Origin: Caenorhabditis elegans
Taxonomy: Eukaryota; Nematoda; Chromadorea; Rhabditida; Rhabditidae
Assembly (NCBI RefSeq): GCF_000002985.6
Contig: NC_003280.10
Location: 13,388,501 to 13,452,500, forward strand
DNA: 64,000 nt
Reading direction: 5' to 3'
Shown here: positions 1 through 13,200 of the stretch, one piece after another
How the letters are laid out: every line of letters begins with the position of its first letter
How positions within the stretch are numbered: position 1 is the first letter of the stretch
Notes under the pieces: model-generated
What the model was told of the DNA's origin: nothing
Databases searched by the model: none
What the model saw: only the letters and a program-made list of their open reading frames with translations
Program-made: the position numbers and the translations under genes

Positions 1-2
1 CT

Positions 3-200
3 TGCATCAACTCAACTTCCACTTCCACCACCGCCTACACTTCAACTCCCACCGCTTCCATCCCAGCCGCCACCGCCATCACCACCACCACAGCACCACC
101 AAAGCCCTCCCCAACCACCTCCGAGTCCTCATTGATTACTGGAGATTTGGGGGCTCCGGCGGGAGCTGTTGCTCAGAAGATGACAACAACGAATAATTGA
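3..200 (+). CDS. C-terminal exon of an unidentified gene (partial, 5' end outside window)
   Basis: An open frame runs from the window edge to a TGA at 198-200. In this frame (starting at base 3) the peptide is rich in Ser, Thr, Ala and Pro and ends in TTTNN. The first frame is also open, up to a TGA near base 136, and would give a Pro/Gln-rich peptide, so the true frame is uncertain. Base composition is much more GC-rich than the AT-rich sequence that follows, which fits a coding exon. I do not recognise the protein. The AT-rich stretch after 200 would be its 3' UTR. Confidence 0.35.
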   Translation, partial: CINSTSTSTTAYTSTPTASIPAATAITTTTAPPKPSPTTSESSLITGDLGAPAGAVAQKMTTTNN

Positions 201-1260
201 TCATATTATTTTTCTTATTTAATATCGAAATTTCCTCTAATAGTATGGCTCTTGGTGAAAAAATTTGGTGAAAAAATAGCAAAAACCCGAAAATTTGGCC
301 GAAATTCCAAAAAAAAAAATCCGAAAATTTGGCCGAAATTCCAAAAAAAAATCCGAAAATTTGGCCGAAATTCCAAAAAAAAAATCCGTAAATTTGGCCG
401 AAATTCCAAAAAAAAAATCCGAAAATTTGGCCGAAATTCCTACCAAAAAAATCCGAAAATTTGGCGGAAAAAACGTTTGTTTCGGGAATTTTTTAGACTT
501 TTTTCGTGAAATTTTCCGACAATTTGCCGATTTGCCTTAATTTTCAATTCCGGCAGCTTGCCGGTTTGCCGGAAATTTCCAATTAACAATTCCCACAATT
601 TGCCGATTTGCCGGAAATTTTAAATTCCGGCAATTAGCAAATTTCTATATGAAAAAAAAAACATTTTTTTTATCGAAAAATCGGAAAAAAAATTGATTTC
701 TAGATTTTTCCAACTTTTTGTTTCGAAAAAATAAACGGATTTTTTCAGAAAAATTCAAAAATTCTGAATTTTCCTAATTTTTTTGCTAAAAAAAACTGAA
801 ATTTCTGAATTTTTTAACAAATGAAAACCGTTTTTTTTTCTAATTAAATAATTTCTCTCAGTTCGTACTATTAGAGGAAAAAATTATCCAAAAAATCATA
901 CTTTCTTCCCCAATTCTCACCATAATGCATATAGTTTCTTGTGTTTTTTTTCTCGGAAAAATCTGTATTTTTTTTGCTTTAAATCGCCACTAAACACGAC
1001 ATTTCCCCACGATTTCTCTGCATTTTATGTACTTTTTTCTCTTCAGTTATTTATTATTTTTTTGCCCCATTTTTCTTGTTTGACGATACTAAACGAAATG
1101 ATTGTAGAGTAATATTTTTTTCTAAAAAAAATTATATAATATTCACGATTTTTGCAATTTTTCCCAATTTTTTGAATTTTTTTTTAGAGATCGTTTCGAA
1201 CTCTATTCTATTTTTTTTTAATTTGAAAAAAATTTCAGAATATTAAAAAAAAATTTTCAG
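201..1260. repeat. Intergenic region with a 33-bp tandem repeat and CCGGCAAA elements
   Basis: Bases 285-470 hold about five copies of a 33-bp unit containing CCGAAAATTTGGCCGAAATT. Bases 520-640 hold CCGGCAAATTG-type palindromic repeats, a family seen again in many introns here. The rest, to 1250, is A/T-rich with no open frame I can support. Bases 1251-1260 end in TTTTCAG directly before the next start codon. Confidence 0.7.
1254..1260 (+). promoter_or_regulatory. Trans-splice acceptor of the topoisomerase gene
   Basis: TTTTCAG abuts the ATG at 1261 with no 5' UTR. In Caenorhabditis this layout marks spliced-leader addition and fixes the start codon. Whether SL1 or SL2 is used cannot be told from sequence. 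Confidence 0.7.
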
Positions 1261-4200
1261 ATGGCTCCGACAGTGCTAATGGTGGCTGAAAAGCCACTTT
1301 TAGCAGATTCAATTGCCAATCTGCTGTCGAATGGGCAGGCTAAGAAGAGGAAAGGTTAGGATTTTTGGAATTTGGAGAAAATCCAAAAAAAAAATTTTTT
1401 TTGGAAAAAATCCAGTGAAAAATTAATTTTTTTTCAATTTTAAAAAAGTGAAATTTCATATAAAAACCAGATTTTAAAAGAAACAGAAAAACGGAAAATG
1501 ATTTCTTTTTTTCGAAAATCAATTTTAAAAAACACTATCTCAATTTTTCTAAAAATTAAAATCTAAAAATTCACGGAAAATTGATTTTTTTTTAATTTTT
1601 CAATTTTAGTTTTTCCGATATATTTCGAGAAAAAAAGTACATTTTTCGCAAAACAAAAAATTTAAAATTTCGATAAATTTTCGTTAATTTTTGACAATTT
1701 TAGGCAATTTCAGGCAATTTTCGACAAATTCCGGCAATTTTTGACACTTTTATGCAATTTGTGACATTTTTAGGCAATTTTTGACACTTTTAGGCAATTT
1801 TGGACAATTTTAGGCAATTTCAGGCAATTTTAGATACTTTTAGGGAATTTTAGGTAATTTTAGGGAATTTTAGGAATTTGCAGTCAATTTTAGGCTATTT
1901 TTGAAAATTTCAAGCAAATTCCGGCAATTTTTGACAATTTCAGGCCATTTTTGACACTTTTAGGCAATTTTAGGCAATTTTTGACAAATTTTCGATTCCA
2001 AAAAACAAATAAGAAAATGAAACAAAATTAGTAAAAATTTCACAAAAACTCGAAAAATCCAAAAAAAATTCGAAATTTTACACATTTTCGGGGTCAATTT
2101 TCCAACTTTAAGCCCTAAATTTCCCCAAAAAAACCCCCGAAAATCATCTACAGGCTGGAATGGTGTATGCTCTGTCAGCGAATACGATGGTCAATTCAAT
2201 GGTCGAGCAGCGAGATTTAAAGTTACAAGTACGTGTGGACACGTTATGTCTCTCGATTTTCCGCCGAAATTCAATAATTGGGAACGTGTCGACCCTGCGG
2301 AGCTGTATAGTGCTCCAACTCAACGAATCGAGGCGAATCCGAAAATGAAGATGAACGAATTTTTGGCGTCTGAGGCGAAAAATGCGGATTTTTTAGTGTT
2401 ATGGCTGGATTGTGATAAGGAAGGAGAGAATATTTGTTTTGAGGTGTGCTGCAAAAACCACTGAAAATTTGTGCAAAATTTGATTTTAAAACAGCTTTTA
2501 AGCTCAGAATAATGCTTTTTTTTGCTAATTTAGCAAAAATTGAAAGCAAAAATTTTTTTTTTTTTTTGTCTAAAAAGTTGTTTTTTTTTTGTAATTTTTA
2601 AGCTATTTTTGCCCGAAAATTTGTCGACCAATTGTCTACAATTTCGGCATATGGGCAAATTGCTTGTTTGCCGATTTGCCGGAAATTTTAATTCCGGCAA
2701 TTTTCCTATTTGCCGGAAGTTTCAATTCTGGCAATTTTCCGATTTGCCGGAAATTTTAAATTCCGGCAATTTTCCGATTTGCCATTTCTCCGGCAATTTT
2801 CCTATTTGCCGGAAATTTCAATTTCGGCAATTTTCCGATTTGCCGGAAATTTTAATTCTCGCAATTTTCCGATTTGCCGGAAACTTCAAATCCGGCATAT
2901 TTCCGATTTTCCGGAAATTTCAATTCCGGCAATTTTTTGATTTCCCATTTTCCGGCAAATCGGCAATTTTCCGAATTGCCGAAAGTTTTAAATTCCGGCA
3001 ATTTTCCGATTTCCAATTTCTCCGGCAAAGCGGCAAGTTGCCGATTTGCCGGAAACTTCAAATCTGGCACATTTCCGATTTGCCGGAAATTTCAATTCCG
3101 GCAATTTTTGATTTACCATTTTTTTTTTCTACGAATCCGGCATATTTCCGATTTGCCGGAAATTTCCATTCCGGCAATTTTCTGTTTGCCATTTTTCCGG
3201 CAATTTTCCGGTTTGCTGGAAATTTTAATTCTGGCAATTTTCCGACTTGCGATTTCTCCGGCAATTTTCCGATTTGCCGGAAGTTTCAATTTCGGCAATT
3301 TTCTGATTTCCCACTTTTCCGGCAAATCGGCAATTTTCCGAATTGCCGAAAGTTTTCAATTCCGGCATATTTCCGATTTGCCGGAAACTTCAAATCTGGC
3401 AATTTTTCGATTTCCAATTTTTTCCGGCAAAGCGGCAATTTTCCGATTTGCCGGAAATTGCAAGTTGCCGAAAAAAATCGTTCGCACCCTACTTCTTCTT
3501 TAAATCTAAAATTCTTCAAATTTTCGAAAAAAAAAGAAATTTATCGATTTTTTGATTTTCAAAAAATTCAAGAGTCGGAACATTTTTGTGTTAAAAAAAT
3601 AAGAAAAATGGCTAAAATCTCTTTTTCGAAATAAAAACGAAAATTGTTCGATTTTCAGTTGAAAAATTGAAAAAATCTCAAATTTCCGCCAAAATTATGC
3701 ATTTTCTCAAAAAATGTCAAATTTCCGCCAAAATAAGTTTTTTTCAAAAAACTCCCCCCAATCTTCCAGGTAATCGATGCAGTCAAATGTGCAATGTTCA
3801 AAAACCGTCAAGACTTTATGTCCGACGTCTACCGGGCTCACTTCTCTGCAATCACCGAGAAGGATATAAAAGCGGCGATGCGAAATCTCGGCCGTCCCGA
3901 TCAAAATATGTCACATTCAGTGGATGCGCGCCAGGAGTTGGATCTACGAATCGGATGCTCATTCACTCGGTTTCAGACGAAATTCTTCCAGGGAAAATAT
4001 GGAGATTTGGATAGTAATGTGATCTCGTATGGACCGTGTCAGACGCCGACTCTTGGATTTTGTGTCACCCGGCATGATCAGATTGTTCAGTTTAAGCCTG
4101 AGCAGTATTGGGTGTTGAAGACCAATTTTACGACGAGTGATGATGGGCAGATATTCTCACCGGAATGGCAACGAGGACGGATATTCGATGCGGAAGTTGC

Positions 4201-7200
4201 CCGCGTTTTTGTGGATCGAATTAAGGTGTCTCACTGCAACTTTTTCCTCACGAGGGACGAGGAAAAGTGGTTTCTAGGCCATGGCCGAGGGGCCGACAAG
4301 TTTCAGCGGCCATTTATCTTGCTTTGTTTTCCGCCTGTTTTCTTTCGTTTTTCACTGATTTTTTTCGTTTTTTCTTATTAAAACTGATAAATAAATACTT
4401 TTTGCAGATGCTAAAACAATTTCCAAGTAAAAAATCATGTATTTAGTGGGCAAGCAGCGGTGAAAGTGGGCATTGTAATATGATGGATTACGGGAATACA
4501 AAACCTAAACTTTTTCTGAAACATGATACATATGATGCTTAGATGCTGAAATTACCTGATTTTCATAACGAGACCGCTGAAAAAGTTTTGAGGTTTCCAA
4601 AATTCAACTTTTTTGGTGAAAAAGTCGAGATTTTCTGCAAAAAGTATTTATTTATCAGTTTTATTAAGAAAAAACGGGAAAAAGCTGTGAAAAACAAAAG
4701 AAAACAGGCGGAAAACAACAAAGCAAGATAAATGGCCGCTGAAACTTGTCGGCCCCTCGGCCATGGCCTAGAAACCACTTTTCCTCGTCCCTCGTGAGGA
4801 AAAAGTTGCAGTGAATGTGTAGTTTTCAAAATATCGATTTTTACGAGAATATTACGTACAAAATTTTGAAAATAATCCCCCAATTTTTTATTCCAGAAAT
4901 GCCACACCGGCCTCGTCCTCGACGTGAGCAAAAAAGAAGCTCGAAAAGAGCGTCCATGTGCTCTAAATACTGTCGAGCTGATGAGAGTGGCCAGTAGCTC
5001 CCTCGGAATGAGCCCATCGACTACAATGCATGTAGCAGAAGCCCTCTATACACAGGGCTACATTTCCTATCCGAGAACCGAGACCACAGCGTATTCGGCG
5101 AATTTCGATTTGACAGGAACTCTGAAAATTCTCGCCGGCGACCGAAAATGGGGATCCGTGGTGTCGCAGGCAAGCGGGTGTCATTTTTCGACGTTTTTCG
5201 ATGTTTTTCGATGATTTTCGGTGAAAATCGAAAAATCGAAAAATTGAAAATTGAAAAACGAAATTTTTCGATTTTTCAAAAATGGAAAAATTTTCGATTT
5301 TTTTCGATTTTTTCGATTTTTTCGATGATTTTTGGTGAAAATCGAAACATCGAAAAAATCGAAAAATCGAAAAATTGAAAATCGAAATTTTTCGATTTTT
5401 CAAAAATGGAAAAATTTTCGACTTTTTTCGATTTTTTTTCGATTTTTTTCGATTTTTCGATTTTTTTTCGATTTTTTCGATTTTTCGATGATTTTCGGTG
5501 AAAATCGAAACATCGAAAAAATCGAAAAAAATCGAAAAATCGAAAAATTGAAAATCGAAAAACGAAATTTTTCGATTTTTCAGAAATGGAAAAATTTTCG
5601 ATTTTTTTTCGATTTTTTTCGATTTTTTCGATTTTTTCGATTTTTTTCGATGTTTTTCGGTGAAAATCGAAACATCGAAAAATCGAAAAATTGAAAATCG
5701 AAAAATTTTCGATTTTTCGATTCTCCGGAAAATCAAAAAATCGAAAAAAAAAATGTTCAGAAAATAAAATATTAAGCTAAATTTTGAAAAATCGAAAAAA
5801 ATTTTCTGAAAAAATCGAAAAAATCGACACCCTTGGTGTTCAGGTATTGGCAGACGGGATAAAACGGCCGAAAAGTGGAGTTGACAAGGGGGACCACCCA
5901 CCGATTACCCCAATGCGTCCGAATCACGGTGGTCTGTCAGGTGACATGTCACGGATCTACGAGTACGTCTCACAGCATTTTGTGGCGACTCTGATGAAGC
6001 AGTGTGTCTATGAAGTTACTACGGTCAAAATGAGCTGTGGAGATGAGCAATTTACACTACAGGGGAAGAACGTTGTGGAGCCTGGATTCACTGCAGTTAT
6101 GCCTTGGCTTAGTGTTGAGGAGGAGTGTAGTGTACCCAAAAGCTTGCAGCAGATTGGAGCCAAAATTGAGCTGCAGTAAGGGATTTTGGAGCATTTTTGA
6201 AAAATTGTCCGAGAGGAGTACAATTTATTTCGAAAAAAATTGAAACTTTATGTAAAACTGTCCAATTTTCTCTTTAAAAATTCCCGAAAAAAAAAAATTT
6301 TTTTTCAAAAATATGCAAAATGTGGAAATGAAAAAAATCGGCAATTTATCCGTTTGCCGATTTGCCGGAAAATTTCGATTCTGGCAATTTGCTGATTTAC
6401 CAAAAATTTTCAATTCCGGCAATTTGTCGATTTGCCGGAAATGTTCAATTCCGGCAATTTACTGATTTGCTGGAAATTTTATATTTCGCAATTTGTCGAT
6501 TTGCCGGAAATGTTCAATTCTGACAATTTGCCGATTTGCCGGAAAAGTTTAATTCCGGCAATTTCCCGATTTGCCGGAAAAGTTAAATTCCGGCAACTTG
6601 CCGATTTACCGGAAAATTTCAAATCCGCCAATTTGTCAAAAAGCAGGAATTATTCAATTCCAGCAATTTGCCGATTTGCCGGAAATTTTCAATTCCGGCA
6701 ATTTACTGATTTGCTGGAAATTTTCAATTCCGGCAATTTGCCGATTGGCCGGAAATTTTCAATTCCAACAATTTGCCGATTTGCCGGAAAATTTCAATTC
6801 CAACAATTTGCCGATTTGCCGGAAAATTTCAATTCCGACAATTTGCCGATTTGCCGGAAAATTTCAATTCCGGCAATTTGCCGATTTGCCGGAAAATTTC
6901 AATTCCGGCAATTTGCCGATTTGCCGGAAAATTTCAATTCCGGCAATTTGTCGATTTGCCGGAAATTTTCAAATCCGGCAATTTGCCGATCTGCCGGAGA
7001 ATTTCAATTCCGGCAATTTACTGATTTGCCGGAATTATAGAATTCTGGCAATTTGCCGATCTATCGAAAGTGTTCAATTCCGGAAATTTGCCGATTTTCC
7101 GGAAATATTCAATTCCGGCAAATTGCCGATTTACCGGAAATTTTAATTCCGGCATTCTACTGATTTGCCGGTAAAAAAGTCTTTTCATCCCTTATGCAAT

Positions 7201-10200
7201 ATTGAAAATTTCCGGCAAATCAGTAAATTGCCGGAATTGAAATTTTCCTCATTATAGAAAAATTACTTATACCAAAAATCCCAAAAAAAAATGTACTTGT
7301 GTATTAATTCCCCTCATTTTTAAAATTAATTAAACTTACATGTTTTTTTTCTTTAATAAAAAATGATGCCCATTTTCCCTCTTCCGGCTTAAAAATGATA
7401 ATTTTCTAATGTCTAATGTAAGCCTAAAAATGCAAAAGCTCCACACGTTTTTTATTTAAAATTTTTTTTTAATAATGAGGATAAATAATACCCAAAAAAA
7501 TTTTTTTTAGCCCTAAAAAAGCATTTAAAAATCCTCCGAATTTTTTCCAGAAACGCCGAAATCCAGGCACGCGAAACAACTCCACCCGGTTACCTAACCG
7601 AAGCCGAGCTCATCACACTTATGGAAAAGCACGGAATCGGAACAGATGCCTCAATTCCCGTTCACATTAATACAATAACTCAGAGGAATTATGTGACAGT
7701 TGAAAGTGGTCGAAGACTTGTCCCCACTCGGTTGGGACAATGTCTCGTCAGGGGTTATTGGAAAGTGGACCCGGAGTTGGTTCTTCCTACGATGAGAGCT
7801 GAGCTCGAGGAGCAGTTGAATTTGGTCGCCAGTGGAAAAGCCGATTATCTTGATGTGGGTGGTGGATGTTTTTAGCGGCTACAGTACCCCCCCCCCCCCC
7901 CCAGAAATCTACAGTAATACCAAAAAATGCCAAAAAAAAATTTTTGGAGCAAAAAGTCTTGTCGAAAAGTTTTTTAATTAAAAAAAAACCAAAATGTTCG
8001 GTTTTTGGAAAATTAAAAATCGGAGAAAAAAAAGAATAATGTATGAACAATTTTTTAAAAAATATATTTTTGATAGAGAAATTCCGGAAATCTTTTTTTT
8101 TCAGAGAAATTTTGAAAAAAAATTTTTAATCGAAAATTTTATATTTTTTAAAACATTTTTTGTAGAAAAAAACGAAAGTTCTCGATTTTTCAATTTTTCG
8201 AAAAAAATTTGAAATTTCAATTTTTATTTGACAAAATTTAAAAATTCTTAATTAATTTTTTTCCCCGATTTTTTCACAAAAAAAATTCAAAGTTTTCTCT
8301 CTTTTACAAAAAAGTCGAAAATTTCCTATTTTTGACAAAAAATCCAAAATATTCTCATTTTTTAAAATTTTTTTGGGCGAAAAAAAATCAAAATTTCAAT
8401 AATTTCCAATTTTTTCACAAAAATATATTTTTAAAAAAATTCTCGATTTTTCAGTTTTTTATTCAAAAAAAAAAACGTTTTTTGCCCGAAAAATTTGAAA
8501 TTTCTCGAGATTTTCTAAATAACTTTTTGAAAAAAATTAGAAAATCAACGATTTTTTCACTGACAAAAATCTCTAAAAATTACAATTTTAGCTCCAAAAT
8601 TTTCAGGTGAAAAACCACGCGCTAAAAATGTTCGAGATGAAATTCCAATACTTTGTCACCAATATCCCGGCCGTCGACACCCTCTTCGAAGCCTCGTTTA
8701 CCACACTTTCAGACACTGGGAAACCATTTTCCCGATGCGGAAAATGTCGCCGATACATGAAGCTCGTTCAGACGAAACCGCAACGACTCTACTGTCCGAC
8801 GTGTCAGGAGACGTATGCGGTGCCGAATTTCAAGGATGGGGTGCTTAAAGTTATTGGAGATCACAAGTGTCCTCTCGATGATTTTGATGTCATTTTGTAT
8901 CAGGTGTGTGTGTGTGTGTGTGTGTCGATTTCGACGGAGCGACCATCATTTTGGCGGCGGGAAATTCAAATGTTCGTGTACTCCCCGAGGAAAAGTGATT
9001 TTACAATTGTCCGCATTTTTTGTCCGCACGTAGAGTCGAAGAAAGTCTCATTTCGCTTTGATCTACGGAAAATGCGGGAGAAGAGACGCAGACATCTCAT
9101 CTGATTTTGTATAGTTAAGAGTGTGCTTAACGTGAAAATCAAGCATTTCAGACAATATTCGTAGTAAAATCTTCTCCTCGAGGAGTACACACACGAGCTG
9201 CATAAATCCAGAAAAGAAAATAAATATGAAATTTGAGGGGTGTAAAATTTGAAAATTTTGAACAAAAATTTAAAAAATCAAATTTCGATCATCCGAGAGG
9301 AGTAAAATTTATTTCTAAAGTTGGGCAAATGCGTGCCCAATTTTCGGTTTAAAAATTCCCGAAAAGATTTGCCGGAAAATGAAATTCCGGCAATTTGCCG
9401 ATCTGCCGGAAAATTTCAATTCCGGCATTTTACTGATTTGCCGGTTCAATTCCAACAATTTGCCGATTTGCCGGAAATTTTCAATTTCAACAATTTGCCG
9501 ATTTGCCGGAAAATTAAATTCCGGCAACTTGCCGATTTGCCGGAAAAAATAAATTCCGGCAATTTGCCGATTTGCCGGAAAAATTAAATTCCGGCAATTT
9601 GCCGATTTGCCGGAAAAATTAAATTCCGGCAATTTGCCGATTTGCCGGAAAAATTCAATTCCGGCAATTTGCTGATTTGCCGGAAATATTTTAAATTCCG
9701 GCGATATGCTGATTTGCCGGAAAATGAAATTCCGGCAATTTGCCGATCTGCCGGAAAATTTCAATTCCGGCATTTTACTGATTTGCCGGTTCAATTCCAA
9801 CAATTTGCCGATTTGCCGGAAATTTTCAATTTCAACAATTTGCCGATTTGCCGGAAAAATTAAATTCCGGCAATTTGCCGATTTGCCGGAAAAATTAAAT
9901 TCCGGCAATTCGTCGGTTTGCCGGAAATTTTCAATTCTGGCAATTTGCCGATTTGCCCGAAATTTTTATTCAGACAATTTGCCGATTTGCCGGAAAAAGG
10001 TGAACAATTTATTTCGAAAAAAATTTAAAAACTACGAAAAATGCTATTTTCCGCTGTTTTTTTTGAAATTTTTTTCAGAAAATTTTCTATTTTCGCAGTT
10101 TTCGGACATTAGTTTTTCAGAAGAAATAGCAACAAAAAAAATACGAAAAATTGTCCACAATTTCAGCCAATTTGTTTGCAGGGTCCCGGCGGAAAACTTG

Positions 10201-13200
10201 CCCGAACATTCACCCTCTGCCCATTCTGCTTCAACAATCCACCATTCGAAAAAATGCCACAAGGAGCCGGTTGTGATACTTGTGTTCATCCGTCTTGTCA
10301 GTATTCCATTAGGTAAGGCGGCTTTTGTGTGGCCTAGAAGGCGCGAAAACTCGGCCAGCGATTTTTAAACTTTTTTTCTACAAAAATTGACTAAAAATGG
10401 CCTCAGACGCGAACGAATTTCTTTCATGATGAAAATTTTGGAAAAAAATTTTTTTTTAGGAGCCACATTGAGTTTAAACAATTAAATTTCAGATTTTTCC
10501 AAATTTTGGCTCTTTTTTCAAAAAAAAATTGTCCATTTTTCTAGAAATCCACAATGAAATTTGGATGTTTTAGGCAATTTTCAGTTAAAAAAACAGCCCT
10601 AACAATTTATTTCGAGAAAAAATTGAAAAAATCAAATTTCGATTTTCCGAGAGGAGTACAATTTATTTCGAAAAAAATTTAAAAAAATCAAATTTCGATC
10701 GTCCGAGAGGAGTACAATTTATTTCGAAAAAAAATTAAAAAAAAATCAAATTTCGATCGTCCGAGAGGAGTACAATTTTCCTTGTTTTTTTTTCTGCAGA
10801 AATCGACTCAAAAATGGTCCCAATCTACCAAATTCCATAAATTATATTCTCAAAAAAAAAACTGTCATCGAGAGAAAGTGTTGAAAATGGAAGAGAAATC
10901 GCTGGCCGAGTTTTCGCGGCGCGGCCTTGACACGGATTTCGGGCTTTCCTCATAAATTGAAATGGAAGAGTTCAGGCCGAACTAGGCCACCATAGGCTCG
11001 GCCATATCTGGGGTAGAATTACGGCGCGTTGCGTGTCGCGTCGCGGCTCGGTTTTAGTTGTAAAACTAAATGTACTTGTCCGTGTGGAGTACACGACACT
11101 TTCCCACGCGTTGTCCGGCAGGCGATTGTCAATGGAGCGCGAAATATTCAATGAGGGAGACCAGCAGAACCACGTGTGCCTTGAAATTCGAAAAATCTAA
11201 AATTTCAGCTCAAACGGAGTGTGCGGTTGTCTTCAAGACTGCGGGGGTGTAATGCTTCTCGACACTCAATCTCATCCGAAATGGAGAATGACATGTAATA
11301 AATGTCCGTCGGTTGTTGGATTATTTGAAGGAGCGATTAAAGTGAAAGTGGACAGTACGAGAAGCTGTGAGCAGTGTGATGCTCAATTTATTAAAGCAGA
11401 GTTTAAGGTAGAAATTGGCGGTTTTTTCGGCGAAAATTGAAAAAAAAAGTAATTTTCTAAAATATCATCATTCAAAATGTTAAGAAAAAAATGAACAAAA
11501 GAATGAAAACAATATGAAAAGAAATGAAAAAAATATTTAAAAAAAATGAAAAAAGAATGAAAAAAGGAAAAAAACAAAAAAAAAAGGAAGAAAAAATGAA
11601 AAAAAAAATGAAAAAAATATGAAAAAAATATTTAAAAAAATGAAAAAAGGAAGAAAAAATGAAACAAAAATTAACAATATTTTTTAGTATTTTTTTCCTA
11701 CATTTTGGATGTTTTTAGAATAATTATCGGAGAAATTGGCGGTTTTCGAAAATGGAAAAAAAAAGTAATTTTCTAAAATATCATCATTCTAAATGTTAAG
11801 AAAAAAAAATGAACACAAAAAGAAAAAAAACGAAAAAAGAATGAAAAAAAAATGAAAAAAGAATGAAAAAAAGGAAAAAACAACAAAAAAAAGGAAGAAA
11901 AAATGAAACAAAAATTAACAATATTTTTTAGTATTTTTTTCCTACTTTTTGGATGTTTTTAGAATAATTAATGGAGAAATTGGCGGTTTTCGAAAATCTG
12001 AAGCGAAAAATGGTAAAAAAAATTTCGAAAAGAGAAAATTCAGAAAAAAAAAACTGTTCTGTGTGCACTTTTTATTGAGTTTTTGGAAAAAAAATCGATT
12101 TTCCGTGGAAAAAAAGAATAACGTAATTTTTAGACACCACCGCTTCAGAGGTATTTTTCAAAAAACTTCAAAGGATTTTCAAGAAAAACCCTAAAATGTT
12201 GCAGTTTTTATTGATTTTTAATCAAAAATTAAAAAATTATGAAAAAGATTTTTTTAATATTGGATAAATCCATGTTCAGAAGGATTTTCAAAATAATTTC
12301 CAAATAAAATTTAAAAATCTCCAAATTTTCAAAAAAAAATTTTTTTTTTTTTTTTAATGCGATTTTTTTTCAAAAATTTCAAAAAAAATCTCCAAATTCC
12401 CATTCTTATGTCGAATTTTTAGAGAAAAAATTTTTTGGATGTTTTTTGGAATAAGTATCGGAGAAAGTGGCGGTTTTTTTGGCAAAAAATTGGAAAAAAA
12501 ATAAATTTTCTGAAAAATATTTTTTTTTCTTCAAAAAGAATTGAAAAAAAGAGGGAAAAGAAACAAAATGTAAAAAATGAAAAAAAAATCATTATTTTTT
12601 TTTCCAATTTTTGGCAAAAAAATTGAAAAAAATTAATTTTCTGAAATATCATCTAAAATGAAAAAAAAACTAACAATTTTCTGAAAATTTCAAAAAAAAA
12701 TCAAAAATAAATTCAGAAAAAATCGGTTTTTTTTTTCCACAAAAAATCGATTTTCCGGTTTTCTGGCACGTTTTAGAGGTATTTTTCAATAAAAAAAGTT
12801 TTGAATGATTTTTAATTAAAAAATCGCCAAAATGATTTTTTTTAAATTGGATAAATTCATTTTCAGGAGCATTTTCACATTTTCTTTTTAAAACAATTTC
12901 CAACAAAAATCTGAAAATCTTCACATTTTCGAAAAAAAAAGTTTTATTTTTGGAAAAGTGCTGAATTTTTACAAAATCTCCAAAAAAAATTTTTTCCAAA
13001 TTCCCATTCTTTAAAGTCGAAGTTTTAAGTAAAAAATCCTAAACACATCTAAAAATTTTTCAAAAAAAAAAAATTTCCAGCCAAATTCCGGAAAACCTGG
13101 AGCAATCGAGTACGAGTCGAGCAGCTACGAGGGATGCATCTTTTGTGATGCGATGAAAAAGTACCCGGACGCGATTAACCTGAATCATGCCTACCTGACA

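Noticed and set aside
2540..3634. 364-codon + strand ORF
   Set aside because: Open only because the CCGGCAATTTTCC unit lacks stops; lies between topoisomerase exons 2 and 3.
4543..4931. ORFs within the palindromic element as transposase fragments
   Set aside because: Low-complexity Lys/Asn peptides with no DDE-type signature; element is non-autonomous.
10860..11190. GC-rich block as a hidden exon or ncRNA
   Set aside because: Stops in all frames, and flanking topoisomerase exons join in phase without it; better explained as an inserted dispersed repeat.
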